A DNA stretch of 64,000 bases. It comes from Lachnospiraceae bacterium (GTDB lineage Bacteria > Bacillota > Clostridia > Lachnospirales > Lachnospiraceae). Position 1 is the first letter of the stretch. Every line of letters begins with the position of its first letter. The translations under genes were made by a program, and so were the position numbers. Location: assembly GCA_009779895.1 (NCBI GenBank), contig WRBB01000013.1:1-64000 (forward strand), given 5' to 3'. Positions 35,259 to 44,655 of this stretch are shown in pieces. The notes under the pieces were generated by a model. That model worked only from the letters and a program-made list of their open reading frames with translations, was not told the origin of the DNA and did not search any database.

Positions 35259-35296
35259 AAATACTTTTCCTTTTGCCTTTTGGGTAAAAGTGTGTT

Positions 35297-35599
35297 TTAC
35301 CAATATGGCGAATCAAGTAGAACCTGCATCAGTCCACCACAAACAGCGGCGAAACAAATGAGCCCCAAAATTGTAACAGCAACGGCTATAATACCAAGAA
35401 TCAAACCTGCAGTGGCTATGGTACGTTTGTCAGCAGGTGCGGTTTTTCTGGCAATGATACCAAATATAATGGCAAGAACAGCCAGTATGCCGGTAAAACC
35501 TCTCACATATGGTATGCTTCCACCAACAAGACCAAGAATGCCGCAGACCAGTGCTGCCACTGCCAAACCGCCGCCACTACCATTTTGATGTTCATTCAT
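35297..35599 (-). CDS. DUF4190-type small membrane protein (copy 1)
   Basis: A 100-residue protein with a short Asn/Gly-rich N-terminus, then two to three hydrophobic segments and a basic loop (ARKTAPADKRTIATAGLILG) that is the hallmark of DUF4190-like proteins. The function is unknown. AGGGGGA precedes the minus-strand ATG. It opens the minus-strand cluster leading to dtxR, hpt, purE and purK. A paralogue lies head-to-head at 35775, separated by about 175 bases. Confidence 0.8.
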   Translation of the reverse strand: MNEHQNGSGGGLAVAALVCGILGLVGGSIPYVRGFTGILAVLAIIFGIIARKTAPADKRTIATAGLILGIIAVAVTILGLICFAAVCGGLMQVLLDSPYW

Positions 35600-35774
35600 T
35601 GTTTTAGTCCCCCTCGTTTATTGTCATTGTTTACATTAATTTCATTATAAGGTATTTTTGGAGGAATGTACAAGAAAATTAGGGAAAAATGCTATAAAGT
35701 TTGTATTGATGATATTTTCATAAGGTGATATAATAGTTAAAGTTATAACATTACGAGAGAAAAGGAGAGTTAAA

Positions 35775-36050
35775 ATGGAAAATCAAAACAATAGTGGTAA
35801 TGGCTTGGCAATTGCCGCCTTAATACTGGGTATTGTAAGTATTGCATTTTCTTGGAGCGGGTTTGTTGGATTGTTGGCAGTGGCAGCTCTAGTGCTTGGT
35901 ATTATTGCCAGAAAGAAAACAGAGGGCAGCAAACGCACGATGGCAACAGTCGGGATGATTTTGGGTATTGTAGGTATTGTATTCAATATTGTAGGTATTA
36001 TTTGCGTAGTTGTTATGGGCGTTGGCCTGGCAGAACTTGGTTATTGGTAA
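35775..36050 (+). CDS. DUF4190-type small membrane protein (copy 2)
   Basis: A 91-residue paralogue of the divergent protein at 35297-35599. It shares the N-terminus (NNSGNGLAIAALILGI), the central loop ARKKTEGSKRTMATVGMILG and the tyrosine-tryptophan C-terminus. Two to three membrane helices are predicted by eye. Function unknown. A good RBS (AAAGGAG) precedes the ATG and a terminator follows at 36067. Confidence 0.8.
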   Translation: MENQNNSGNGLAIAALILGIVSIAFSWSGFVGLLAVAALVLGIIARKKTEGSKRTMATVGMILGIVGIVFNIVGIICVVVMGVGLAELGYW

Positions 36051-36066
36051 AATCAATTTTAAAAAG

Positions 36067-36106
36067 GCTTTCATCGCATGCTAAGGTAGGTGATGAAAGC
36101 TTTTTT
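36067..36106 (+). terminator. Terminator after DUF4190 copy 2
   Basis: GCTTTCATC (36067-36075) pairs with GATGAAAGC (36092-36100), then six T. Confidence 0.85.
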
Positions 36107-36161
36107 CCTTTGTAAGGAATTGTTTTGATTCCCTATGAAGGAAAAAGCAAAGGAGTTTGTG

Positions 36162-36950
36162 GTGTTTCCGATTGTAGAGATATTTGGACGTGAGATAGGA
36201 AGTTATCAAATTATGGCAATTGCCGGTATATTGGTGGCGGGTTTTTATGCATGTCGTGCGGCAAGCAAACGTGGGCATGATGACAATTTGATGATTCAGT
36301 TACTGGCGATTACTGCCGCAGGTGTCTTTTTTGGTGGTCATATTCTGTTTGGGCTTACAAATAGCAGGTATTTTCCTTATTTGGTGCGCGCATTGCAAGA
36401 GGGAGCGTTCGTTCGGGCAGGGCGTATGTTTTTGATACTGTTTGGTGGTTCTGTGTTTTACGGTGGTTTGCTTGGTGGTTTGCTCACCGGTTTCATTTGT
36501 ATGAAGAAGATGAAATTAGATGTGCCGATGTATACAGATGTGTTAGCTCCGGTGATTCCTTTGTTTCATTTTTTTGGTCGTATCGGTTGTTTTTTAGGGG
36601 GTTGTTGTTATGGTGTAGAAAGTTCGGTTGGTTTTGTATTTACGGATTCTTTGGTTGAAACGGCCAATCATGTACGGCGGTTGCCGATTCAATTGATAGA
36701 AGCCGGTTTTAATATGTTATTATTTTTGCTTTTGGCATATTTACTTAAAAAAGCGTATTTGCAAGGGCGGCTTTTGATGTTATACTTGTTACTATATCCG
36801 GTAATTCGTTTTATACTGGAGTTTTGGCGTGGCGATGTTGGACGAGGATTTATCTTCGGGTTGTCAACGTCTCAATTTATTAGTATGTGTTTGTTTGTAG
36901 TGATAGGGATTCAGTGGATTATTTTGCAAAAGAGAAGGAGAGAAGTGTAA
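36162..36950 (+). CDS. lgt: Prolipoprotein diacylglyceryl transferase (Lgt) family protein
   Basis: A 262-residue membrane enzyme that attaches diacylglycerol to the lipobox cysteine of lipoprotein precursors. About seven helices are visible. The Lgt signature region is present as FFGRIGCFLGGCCYG, with the conserved Arg on a GR step, and the N-terminal SYQIMAIAG segment is typical. Start GTG 36162 has AAGGAG six bases upstream; an in-frame ATG at 36135 lacks a ribosome binding site. The window encodes at least two lipoproteins that need this step. A divergent Lgt paralogue is possible. Confidence 0.8.
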   Translation: MFPIVEIFGREIGSYQIMAIAGILVAGFYACRAASKRGHDDNLMIQLLAITAAGVFFGGHILFGLTNSRYFPYLVRALQEGAFVRAGRMFLILFGGSVFYGGLLGGLLTGFICMKKMKLDVPMYTDVLAPVIPLFHFFGRIGCFLGGCCYGVESSVGFVFTDSLVETANHVRRLPIQLIEAGFNMLLFLLLAYLLKKAYLQGRLLMLYLLLYPVIRFILEFWRGDVGRGFIFGLSTSQFISMCLFVVIGIQWIILQKRRREV

Positions 36951-37522
36951 TGGATGATTTCAAAAACCCGAATGAAGTAGAAGAGTCTGTAATGACAGAG
37001 CCGGCATCACCTGAAGAAGTGATGGAAGCAAAAGAGCCGATAGCAGTAGAAGAAGTGGTTCAAACAGAGGAAGCACCAATTCTTGCGACACAGGTTGTTC
37101 AGCCGGAAGTGACGGCGTCACCGGATCCATTTGGGTCAATGGTACCACCACCGGCATCATCTGTGGCGTCAGAAGACGTACACGCAACATGGGGTGGAGA
37201 GATGTCGCCGCAAGATACGTTCGCAGAGGGCGCACAATCTCAAATGAATCAGGTCGTCTCGGTAGATGCAGAGGCAAAGTCGAAACTTGCCGCCGGTTTG
37301 TTTGGTATTTTTTTAGGCTATTTTGGCGTTCATAATTTTTACTTGGGGAATATGACCAAGGCAGTGATACAGTTATTGTTAAGTGTCGTTGGTGTTTGGT
37401 TTTTTGGTGTTGGAATGATTGCTGCGTCAATCTGGGGATTGGTAGAGGGTATATTGATTCTTTCATCCAGAGAGGGAAGTAAGTGGCATCAAGATGCAAA
37501 AGGTATAGAATTGAAAGACTAA
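36950..37522 (+). CDS. TM2-domain protein with acidic N-terminal region
   Basis: A 190-residue protein. Residues 1-105 are polar, Glu/Pro/Ala-rich and probably disordered. Residues 110-190 form a TM2 domain with two helices and the motif GLFGIFLGYFGVHNFYLGN (about 113-131), ending in a short charged tail. TM2 proteins are widespread and of unclear function. ATG 36950 overlaps the TAA of the lgt gene by one base, so coupling is likely. A longer frame from 36887 inside lgt is not credible. Confidence 0.85.
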   Translation: MDDFKNPNEVEESVMTEPASPEEVMEAKEPIAVEEVVQTEEAPILATQVVQPEVTASPDPFGSMVPPPASSVASEDVHATWGGEMSPQDTFAEGAQSQMNQVVSVDAEAKSKLAAGLFGIFLGYFGVHNFYLGNMTKAVIQLLLSVVGVWFFGVGMIAASIWGLVEGILILSSREGSKWHQDAKGIELKD

Positions 37523-37523
37523 G

Positions 37524-37570
37524 AAAAAGAAACCGTATGGTGATAATATTTCGCCATACGGTTTCTTTTT
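37524..37570. terminator. Bidirectional terminator between two TM2 genes
   Basis: A perfect 17-base stem: AAAAAGAAACCGTATGG (37524-37540) with CCATACGGTTTCTTTTT (37554-37570). The minus-strand TM2 gene ends at 37579, so both converging transcripts can use it. Confidence 0.93.
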
Positions 37571-37578
37571 GTAAATTT

Positions 37579-37779
37579 TTACGCAGCCCAGTCAGAACCG
37601 TCAGCAGGTTTGTAACTACCTGTTGCAAGCCGAATAATATCAACAAGCCACCAGATACCAACTCCACCAAGGGTAAGGATTTTTACAATGCCCAAACCTG
37701 TGTAACCAAGGTAAAAACGGTCAACACCAAGATAGCCTAAAAAGATTGCAAGTAAAATTGCTGTTGTTTTGTTTTTCAT
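37579..37779 (-). CDS. TM2-domain protein
   Basis: A 66-residue minimal TM2 protein with two helices and the motif ILLAIFLGYLGVDRFYLGYT (about 9-28), then GIWWLVDIIRLATGSYKPAD. It is clearly related to the C-terminal half of the convergent gene at 36950. AAAGGAGAG precedes the ATG on the minus strand. Function unknown. Confidence 0.85.
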   Translation of the reverse strand: MKNKTTAILLAIFLGYLGVDRFYLGYTGLGIVKILTLGGVGIWWLVDIIRLATGSYKPADGSDWAA

Positions 37780-37961
37780 GTTTCGTCTCTCCTTTATATT
37801 TTTTGAAACTTGTGACCAACAAATAACATTTTATAATGTAGGAATAGAAGTGTCAAAGAAATAATAATTAAATCAATGGGAAAAATATAAAAAATATATA
37901 AAATTATCATTTTGAAATGCTTATGTTATAATAAAATGGCGCATAAGCGGAAAGGGGAAAA

Positions 37962-40232
37962 ATGGGTGTGAAAGAGTTAGAAAATCAAGTTATAATTCCT
38001 GTTGGGGGCATGACCTGTGCGGTTTGTGCCGCTACGGTAGAAAAGGTTTTAAAGGAATTGCCCGGTGTGCGTGCGGCGACGGTTAATTTTGCTACAGAAA
38101 AAGCAAATGTATGTTTTGATGCCAATGTGCTTACACGTTTGGAGATTAAGCAGGCGATAGAGAAAACGGGTTTTAAAGTGTTGGAAATAAGCGAAGAGAA
38201 TTCGGGTTTGGATGTTTTTGCACAAAGGGAAAAAGAAGTAAAGGTATGGAAAATAAAGACGGCGATTGCCATTCTTTTTGGATTGCCATTGTTTTATTAT
38301 TCTATGGCACCGATGATTACGTTTGTTCGTTTGCCTTTCTCACAGGTGTTACATCATATTATGATGAACCGACCGATGGAATATGCCATGGTACAGTTGC
38401 TTTTGACGGTTCCGATTATTGCCGTTGGTTATAAGTTTTTTACGGTGGGTGCAAGTGCTTTGTGGCGTCGTCGTCCGAACATGGATTCTTTGATTGCCAT
38501 TGGTGGGACGGCAGCGATGTTGTTTAGTTTTTATAATACGTGGTTGATTTATCATGGAGATACCGATGCGGTGATGCATCTGTATTATGAAACGGCAGGG
38601 GTCATTTTTGCCTTGGTATTGATTGGAAAAACCTTAGAAATTATTTCAAAGGGACGCACCGGTGCGGCCATCAAAAAATTGATGGATTTGGCACCAAAAA
38701 CAGCCATTGTTTTAAAAGAGGGTGCGGAGTGGGAAATTCCGATTGGGCAAGTAGAAAAAGGGGATATTATTTTGGTGCGGCCGGGAGGTAAAATCCCTGT
38801 GGATGGTAAGGTGGTAGAGGGATATACGGCGGTGGATGAATCGATGTTAACCGGTGAAAGTATGCCGGTGGAGAAAAAAGCAGGGGATTTTGTTTATGCC
38901 GCCACGATGAATACCAGTGGAACCATTCGGTTTCAAGCGGAGAAAGTGGGCACGGAGACAGCATTGGCACAAATTATAAAATTGGTGGAAGATGCCCAGG
39001 GGCATAAAGCACCAATTGCGGCGATGGGTGATAGAGTGGCCGGTGTATTTGTTCCCGTTGTATGTGTGTTTGCAGTGATTACCGGTGTGTCTTGGTTTTT
39101 TGCAGGTGGTCACGATATAGAGTTTGCTTTGACGATTTTCATTACCATTTTGGTGATTGCTTGTCCTTGTGCTTTGGGTTTGGCCACACCAACAGCTATT
39201 ATGGTGGGGACGGGAAAAGGAGCCGAAAACGGCATTTTATTTAAAGGTGGTGCGGCCTTGGAAGTGATGCATCATATAGAAACGGTAATATTAGATAAAA
39301 CGGGAACCATTACCGCAGGCAAACCGCAGGTAACAGATATTATTCGCGCAGGGGAAACATCAGAAGCGGAATTGTTGCAATTGACGGCCTCTGTAGAAGT
39401 AAATTCAGAGCATCCTCTTGGACAAGCCGTGGTAGCAGAAGCCAAAAAAAGAGGTGTAAAACCACAAAAAGTAGATTCGTTTCAGGCATTGGCCGGACGC
39501 GGTGTTGTGGCTTTTAGAAAGGATACAAGTCTTTTGGTGGGCAATCAAAAATGGATGGAGGAACATCGGGTGGATTTGGGTCGTTTTTTGAAAGAGGCCG
39601 AGGCGTTGGCAGAAGCAGGTAAGACACCGATTTATATTGGAATGGATGGAGCATTAATCGGGATCATTGCTGTGGCCGACGTGATAAAAGAATCTAGCTC
39701 GGGGGCGATTGCCGCTTTAAGGAAAATGGGCTTGGAAGTTGCGATGTTAACCGGTGATAATCGCCGGACTGCTGAAAGTATTGCAAAGCAAGTGGGCATT
39801 ACAAGGGTTTTGGCAGAGGTATTGCCCCAAGATAAGTCCAATGAAGTGAAAAAATTGCAAAAAGAAGGAAAAAAAGTAGCGATGGTCGGGGATGGTATCA
39901 ATGATGCACCAGCTTTGGTGCAAGCGGATATTGGCATTGCCATTGGTTCCGGTACGGATGTGGCGATGGAAAGTGCGGACTTGGTACTGATGCACAGTGA
40001 TTTGGCAGATGTGCCAATTGCAATCAAATTGAGCAAAAAAACATTACGGATCATCAAACAAAATTTATTTTGGGCATTTGGTTATAATGTGTTGGGTTTG
40101 CCAATTGCCGCCGGTATATTATATATCTTTGGCGGGCCATTGATGAATCCGATGTTGGCGGCAGCGGCGATGGCTTTTAGTTCCGTGTCCGTGTTGATGA
40201 ATGCGTTGCGGTTGAAGCGATTTGTACCTTAG
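37962..40232 (+). CDS. copA: Copper-translocating P-type ATPase
   Basis: A 756-residue P1B-type ATPase exporting Cu(I). The N-terminal heavy-metal domain has GMTCAVCA (Cys19, Cys22). The transmembrane metal site is [12 protein letters not shown] (Cys about 400 and 402). The phosphorylated Asp is in DKTGT (about 445), with TGES earlier and [12 protein letters not shown] near 640. The CPC motif and one metal-binding domain fit CopA. A start at ATG 37962 is supported by AAAGGGG. No copper regulator or copper chaperone gene is adjacent. Confidence 0.94.
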   Translation: MGVKELENQVIIPVGGMTCAVCAATVEKVLKELPGVRAATVNFATEKANVCFDANVLTRLEIKQAIEKTGFKVLEISEENSGLDVFAQREKEVKVWKIKTAIAILFGLPLFYYSMAPMITFVRLPFSQVLHHIMMNRPMEYAMVQLLLTVPIIAVGYKFFTVGASALWRRRPNMDSLIAIGGTAAMLFSFYNTWLIYHGDTDAVMHLYYETAGVIFALVLIGKTLEIISKGRTGAAIKKLMDLAPKTAIVLKEGAEWEIPIGQVEKGDIILVRPGGKIPVDGKVVEGYTAVDESMLTGESMPVEKKAGDFVYAATMNTSGTIRFQAEKVGTETALAQIIKLVEDAQGHKAPIAAMGDRVAGVFVPVVCVFAVITGVSWFFAGGHDIEFALTIFITILVIACPCALGLATPTAIMVGTGKGAENGILFKGGAALEVMHHIETVILDKTGTITAGKPQVTDIIRAGETSEAELLQLTASVEVNSEHPLGQAVVAEAKKRGVKPQKVDSFQALAGRGVVAFRKDTSLLVGNQKWMEEHRVDLGRFLKEAEALAEAGKTPIYIGMDGALIGIIAVADVIKESSSGAIAALRKMGLEVAMLTGDNRRTAESIAKQVGITRVLAEVLPQDKSNEVKKLQKEGKKVAMVGDGINDAPALVQADIGIAIGSGTDVAMESADLVLMHSDLADVPIAIKLSKKTLRIIKQNLFWAFGYNVLGLPIAAGILYIFGGPLMNPMLAAAAMAFSSVSVLMNALRLKRFVP

Positions 40233-40243
40233 TTTGGTTATTC

Positions 40244-40387
40244 TTGTATAGGGCAAGGATCGTATGTTATTATGGTAAAGTGCGTAATCCCCTCATGATT
40301 GCGGGGCAGGAATGTTGACGTGGGCTTGCCCACCTTGTACATTTTAGAATCATATTGTTATTTTTATATGGAAGAAAGGAAATAAAA
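40244..40387 (+). promoter_or_regulatory. Promoter and structured leader before ddh, class not recognised
   Basis: TTGTAT (40244-40249), 18 bases, TATTAT (40268-40273) gives a possible promoter. The leader of about 105 bases contains GTAAT/ATTGC (40284-40288 with 40298-40302), a competing CCCC/GGGG pairing (40289-40292 with 40303-40306), and a bulged helix AATGT/ACATT (40311-40315 with 40339-40343) capped by GTGGG-CTTG-CCCAC (40320-40333). It matches no riboswitch class that I can name. Confidence 0.4.
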
Positions 40388-41380
40388 ATGGATCGAATTA
40401 AAATTGGAATTGTAGGATATGGCAATTTGGGGCGTGGTATAGAGTTGGCGATTCGTCAAAATGCAGATATGGAGTTGGCAGCAGTTTTTAGCAGAAGAGA
40501 CCCTGCACGTGTCACTTTGATGACGGCGGATATTCCGGTGGTACCGATGAAAGATATTTTGGCTTGGAAAAATAAAATAGATGTAATGGTTTTGTGCGGT
40601 GGTTCTGCTACAGATTTACCGGAAATGGGGCCAAATTTGGCAAAAGACTTTAATATAATAGATAGTTTTGATACCCATGCAAAGATTCCTGTGTATTATG
40701 CGGACGTAGATAAGGCGGCAAAGGCCGGGCATACGCTGGGGATTATTTCCGTAGGTTGGGATCCGGGTCTATTTTCCATTCACCGTTTGTATGCGGAAGC
40801 GGTTTTGCCGGAGGGAGATACCTTTACTTTTTGGGGTAAGGGTGTGAGCCAAGGTCATTCGGATGCGATTCGTCGCATTGCCGGAGTAAAAGCGGCCATA
40901 CAATATACCGTGCCCATTGAAAAAGCGATGGAAGAGGTACGTAGCGGCGGCGGTGATAGACTCACCACAAGAGAAAAACATCTGCGGGAATGTTTTGTGG
41001 TGGCGGAAGAGGGTGCCGATTTGGCAAAGATAGAAGAAACAATCAAAACCATGCCGGATTATTTTGCGGATTATGATACGACAGTTGCTTTTGTTTGTGC
41101 AGAAGAATTGGAGAAAAATCATGCAGGTATGCCTCACGGTGGTTTTGTTATCCGCAGTGGTATGACCGGGGCAGAGCCAAACCGAAATAGGCAGATGATA
41201 GAATATGCCCTCAAAGAAGAGTCAAATCCGGAGTTTACTTCCAGTGTACTGCTTTGTTATGCAAGAGCGGCCTATCGTTTGTCAAAACAAGGAGAGATTG
41301 GGGCAAGGACAGTATTTGATATTCCGCCGGGTGTATTGTCTATAAAAAGTGCACAAGAGCTAAGAGCAAGTTTATTATAG
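40388..41380 (+). CDS. ddh: meso-Diaminopimelate D-dehydrogenase
   Basis: A 330-residue NADP-dependent enzyme making meso-diaminopimelate directly from tetrahydrodipicolinate, a short cut in lysine and cell-wall precursor synthesis. The N-terminal Rossmann motif is KIGIVGYGNLGRGIELAI. Family segments include AAVFSRRDP and SVGWDPGLFSIHRLYAEAVL, and WGKGVSQGHSDAIRRIAGV around residues 160-178. Start ATG 40388 has GAAAGGA upstream; the frame extends to 40355 without a ribosome binding site. dapA, encoding the first committed enzyme, lies 15 kb upstream. Confidence 0.94.
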   Translation: MDRIKIGIVGYGNLGRGIELAIRQNADMELAAVFSRRDPARVTLMTADIPVVPMKDILAWKNKIDVMVLCGGSATDLPEMGPNLAKDFNIIDSFDTHAKIPVYYADVDKAAKAGHTLGIISVGWDPGLFSIHRLYAEAVLPEGDTFTFWGKGVSQGHSDAIRRIAGVKAAIQYTVPIEKAMEEVRSGGGDRLTTREKHLRECFVVAEEGADLAKIEETIKTMPDYFADYDTTVAFVCAEELEKNHAGMPHGGFVIRSGMTGAEPNRNRQMIEYALKEESNPEFTSSVLLCYARAAYRLSKQGEIGARTVFDIPPGVLSIKSAQELRASLL

Positions 41381-41427
41381 AAGTGTCATGAATGTCATTA
41401 TGCAGAGAAATTAAAAAGATAAAGTAC

Positions 41428-41456
41428 TTGTTTTTGTGGTGATAATGGTTTAGAAT
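41428..41456 (+). promoter_or_regulatory. Promoter of the riboflavin operon
   Basis: TTGTTT (41428-41433), 17 bases, TAGAAT (41451-41456), located 16 bases before the FMN riboswitch. Confidence 0.6.
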
Positions 41457-41471
41457 GAAATAAAATTGAAT

Positions 41472-41583
41472 AGCTTCAGGGCGGGGTGAGATTCCCCACC
41501 GGTGGTGATAGTCCACGAGCCGTGTGTGAGCGGTTGATTTGGTGCAATTCCAAAACCGACAGTTAGAGTCTGGATGGAAGAAG
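41472..41583 (+). promoter_or_regulatory. FMN riboswitch (RFN element)
   Basis: The sequence contains the invariant blocks CTTCAGGGCGGGGTGAGATT, CCCCACCGGTGGTGAT, GTCCACGAGCC, the variable arm, and ACCGACAGTTAGAGTCTGGA followed by TGGAAGAAG, in the right order and spacing. It lies upstream of ribD. Binding of FMN is known to favour the downstream terminator in Firmicutes, shutting off riboflavin synthesis. Confidence 0.97.
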
Positions 41584-41624
41584 TTTTTTGCGTATGTTTT
41601 TACGATATAAAAATGCTTACATTT

Positions 41625-41657
41625 CGCCCTGGGAGAGTTTCTTCCGGGGTGTTTTTT
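41625..41657 (+). terminator. Riboswitch-controlled terminator before ribD
   Basis: CGCCCTGGGAG (41625-41635) pairs with CTTCCGGGGTG (41641-41651) through several G-T pairs, followed by a T run. It is the expression platform of the FMN riboswitch. Confidence 0.85.
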
Positions 41658-41697
41658 TATTTTGTTACTTATTTTGACAGAGGGAAAGGATTGTTGG

Positions 41698-42813
41698 ATG
41701 GAAGAAAAATATATGAAACAGGCGATTGCATTGGCAAAAAAGGGGGCGGGTTATGTAAATCCCAATCCTTGCGTGGGTGCTGTGATTGTCAAAGAGGGAA
41801 AAATCATTGGAGCGGGTTATCATGTTGCTTATGGTTTGGCCCATGCAGAGCGCGTGGCTTTGGCTCATTGCAAAGAATCATCAAAAGGGGCAGAGATGTA
41901 TGTAACTTTGGAACCCTGTTGTTTTTATGGTAAAACACCACCGTGTACAGAGGCGATTATAGAGTCCGGTATTCGTAAAGTTTATGTTGGTTCTACTGAC
42001 CCCAATCCAAAGGTGGCGGGTAAGGGGCTTGCAATGTTGCAGGAGCAAGGCATTGAGGTGGAAGTGGGACTTTTAAAAGAAGAATGTGAAGAAATGAATC
42101 GTCATTTTTTTCATTACATTGAGACAAAAACACCTTATGTAATCATGAAGTACGCCATGACCATGGATGGAAAAATTGCCACACGTATGGGAGAATCCAA
42201 ATGGATTACAGGGAAAGCGGCAAGGAGCAAGGTGCATAGGGATCGCCATCGTTATATGGGAATCATGGTGGGTGTCGGGACAATTTTGGCAGATGATCCC
42301 AGTTTGAATTGTCGCTTGGAAACAAAGGAAGAAAATCCGAAACCTTGCCAACCGATACGGATTATTTGCGATAGTAATTTGCGCACGCCCTTGGAAGCAA
42401 AGGTAGTAACAAGTGCCCGGGCGCAAATTACAATACTTGCCACAGCTTGTAGGGACAAAAAACGGTGGCAGGCATATCAGGAAAGAGGTTGTGAGATACT
42501 GTTGTTACCCAAAGAAAAAAACCATATCAATCTCAAGGAGTTGATGAAAGAATTGGGAAAAAGGGGAATGGATAGTGTGATGTTAGAGGGGGGGAGAAGT
42601 TTGAATGGTTCTTTTATGGATATGGGCTTGGTGAATCGGCTGCAAGTGTATATCGGGGGCAAGGTGTTTGGCGCAAATCAGGCACTGTCACCCATTGGTG
42701 GTGTGGGAATCGATGCGCCGAATCAGAGCTTGTATTTGTCTGCTCCAAAAGTAACGGTTTTAGAGGAAGATGTTTTGATTGAACGGGAGGTGATTTCTTG
42801 TTTACGGGAATAA
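41698..42813 (+). CDS. ribD: Bifunctional riboflavin deaminase/reductase RibD
   Basis: A 371-residue enzyme for the second and third steps of riboflavin synthesis. The N-terminal deaminase domain (about 1-145) has the zinc motif HAERVAL with EPCCFYGKTPPC. The C-terminal reductase domain (about 150-371) begins YVIMKYAMTMDGKIATRMGE. Start ATG 41698 has AAAGGA seven bases upstream; the frame extends to 41662 without support. First gene of the ribDEBAH operon; its end overlaps ribE by 16 bases. Confidence 0.96.
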   Translation: MEEKYMKQAIALAKKGAGYVNPNPCVGAVIVKEGKIIGAGYHVAYGLAHAERVALAHCKESSKGAEMYVTLEPCCFYGKTPPCTEAIIESGIRKVYVGSTDPNPKVAGKGLAMLQEQGIEVEVGLLKEECEEMNRHFFHYIETKTPYVIMKYAMTMDGKIATRMGESKWITGKAARSKVHRDRHRYMGIMVGVGTILADDPSLNCRLETKEENPKPCQPIRIICDSNLRTPLEAKVVTSARAQITILATACRDKKRWQAYQERGCEILLLPKEKNHINLKELMKELGKRGMDSVMLEGGRSLNGSFMDMGLVNRLQVYIGGKVFGANQALSPIGGVGIDAPNQSLYLSAPKVTVLEEDVLIEREVISCLRE

Positions 42814-43406
42814 TTGAAGAGATTGGTAAGATTAAGCATGTGCAACAGGGTGCAAAATCGGCCAGGTTGGTCATTCGGGCGAGTAAGGTCTTAGAAGAAA
42901 CAAAAACGGGCGATAGCATTGCGGTGAATGGGGTTTGTTTAACGGTAACCGGACTTACGGCAACTGAATTTTCAGCAGATGTGATGCATGAAACCCTAAA
43001 GCGCTCTTCTTTGGCAAAATTGCATAGTGGTGCTTTGGTTAATTTGGAACGTGCGATGGCGGCGGATGGTCGTTTTGGTGGTCATATGGTGGCCGGCCAT
43101 GTGGATGGAATGGGTGTGATTCGTGCGATTACAAGAGATGACAATGCCATTTGGTTTTCCATTCGGGCAGAGAAAGAGATTTTGAAATATGTGATTCAAA
43201 AAGGCTCTATTGCTGTAGATGGTATTAGCTTGACGGTGGCGCAGGTAAGTAAGGATGATTTTTGTGTTTCCGTCATTCCTCACTCCATGGAGCAAAGCAT
43301 TTTAAAAGTGAAACGAGTGGGAGATACAGTGAATTTGGAGAATGATTGCATTGGAAAATATGTGGAAAAACTGATGGGTGCTCATTTGGGAAGAGAGGAG
43401 ATTTAG
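42798..43406 (+). CDS. ribE: Riboflavin synthase, alpha subunit
   Basis: A 202-residue trimeric enzyme that dismutates two lumazines into riboflavin. It has the two internally repeated lumazine-binding domains: the first starts [10 protein letters not shown] and contains [12 protein letters not shown], the second contains [12 protein letters not shown]. It starts at TTG 42798 within the ribD end, seven bases after GGGAGG. Length is usual for the family. Confidence 0.95.
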   Translation: MFTGIIEEIGKIKHVQQGAKSARLVIRASKVLEETKTGDSIAVNGVCLTVTGLTATEFSADVMHETLKRSSLAKLHSGALVNLERAMAADGRFGGHMVAGHVDGMGVIRAITRDDNAIWFSIRAEKEILKYVIQKGSIAVDGISLTVAQVSKDDFCVSVIPHSMEQSILKVKRVGDTVNLENDCIGKYVEKLMGAHLGREEI

Positions 43407-43410
43407 GACT

Positions 43411-44604
43411 ATGTTTCATACGATTGAAGCGGCTTTGGAGGATTTGCGACAGGGCAAAATTATTTTGGTAACCGATGATGAAGATAGGGAAAACGAGGGG
43501 GATTTTGTTTGTGCGGCGGAGTTTGCTACCACGGAAAATGTGAATTTTATGGCAGTTCACGGCAAGGGTTTGATTTGTATGCCCATGAGTGAGGAATTGT
43601 GTCAAAAACTTTCCTTTCCGCAAATGGTAAGCAATAATATGGACAATCATGAAACGGCTTTTACCGTTTCTATTGATCATGTGAATACAGGAACGGGGAT
43701 ATCGGCGGAAGAAAGAGGGATAACGGCGCGTGCTGTGGTGGATGCACATGCAAAACCGGAAGATTTTCGTCGTCCGGGGCATATGTTTCCCCTGTTATCT
43801 AAGGGGCATGGGGTTTTAGAGCGAAACGGGCATACGGAAGCCACGGTGGATCTGGTAAGATTAGCAGGTTTAGAGGCGTGTGGTTTGTGTTGTGAGATTA
43901 TGAATGAGGATGGCAGTATGATGCGTTTGCCTCAGTTGCAGGCGTTTGCGAAGAAATGGGACATGAAAATGATTAGCATTAAGGCTTTGCAACATTATCG
44001 AAGAAAGCAGGAGGTTTTGGTAGAGAGCCAAGCGATAGCGCATATGCCAACAAAGTATGGGGATTTTATCGCCCATGGTTATGTAAATAAAGTCAATGGA
44101 GAGCATCACATTGCTTTGGTAAAAGGGGATATCGGTGATGGAGCGGGTGTGCTTTGCCGGGTTCACTCGGAGTGTCTGACGGGGGATGTTTTTTGTTCTT
44201 TGCGTTGCGATTGTGGGGAACAGTTTGCCACTGCGATGGAAAGAATCAATAAAGAGGGGCGTGGTATTTTGTTGTATATGCGCCAAGAAGGGCGCGGGAT
44301 TGGTCTGATTAATAAATTAAAAGCCTATGAGTTACAAGAGCAGGGTATGGATACGGTAGAGGCAAATTTGGCACTGGGTTTTGAAGAGGATTTGCGGGAG
44401 TATTATACCGGCGCACAGATATTGCGTGATTTGGGCGTGAAAACATTACGCTTATTGACAAATAATCCGGATAAAGTGTATCAGTTGCAGGATTATGGAA
44501 TGAAAATAGTAGAGCGGGTGCCCATAGAGATGGCGAGTGGATGCTTTGATGAAAAGTATTTGAAAACGAAGCAGGAGAAGATGGGACATTATCTGAGTTA
44601 TTAA
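43411..44604 (+). CDS. ribBA: Bifunctional DHBP synthase / GTP cyclohydrolase II
   Basis: A 397-residue fusion supplying both riboflavin precursors. The N-terminal 3,4-dihydroxy-2-butanone-4-phosphate synthase domain (about 1-200) has [20 protein letters not shown] (split in the chain at about 20-40). The C-terminal GTP cyclohydrolase II has the zinc cysteines in [15 protein letters not shown] and the RQEGRGIGL loop. Start ATG 43411, after GAGAGGAG, is better than an in-frame TTG at 43378 inside ribE. Confidence 0.97.
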   Translation: MFHTIEAALEDLRQGKIILVTDDEDRENEGDFVCAAEFATTENVNFMAVHGKGLICMPMSEELCQKLSFPQMVSNNMDNHETAFTVSIDHVNTGTGISAEERGITARAVVDAHAKPEDFRRPGHMFPLLSKGHGVLERNGHTEATVDLVRLAGLEACGLCCEIMNEDGSMMRLPQLQAFAKKWDMKMISIKALQHYRRKQEVLVESQAIAHMPTKYGDFIAHGYVNKVNGEHHIALVKGDIGDGAGVLCRVHSECLTGDVFCSLRCDCGEQFATAMERINKEGRGILLYMRQEGRGIGLINKLKAYELQEQGMDTVEANLALGFEEDLREYYTGAQILRDLGVKTLRLLTNNPDKVYQLQDYGMKIVERVPIEMASGCFDEKYLKTKQEKMGHYLSY

Positions 44605-44655
44605 AAGTGCTGTGTTAGGATTGCTTATAAAAAAATGAAAAAAGGAGAAAAGAAA

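Noticed and set aside
36960..37670. 236-residue minus-strand frame opposite the TM2 gene
   Set aside because: It is antisense to a convincing TM2-domain gene with overlap coupling to lgt, crosses a strong bidirectional terminator, and has no ribosome binding site.
40284..40306. H-type pseudoknot from GTAAT/ATTGC with CCCC/GGGG
   Set aside because: The connecting loops would be zero length, which is not sterically reasonable; the helices are better seen as alternatives.
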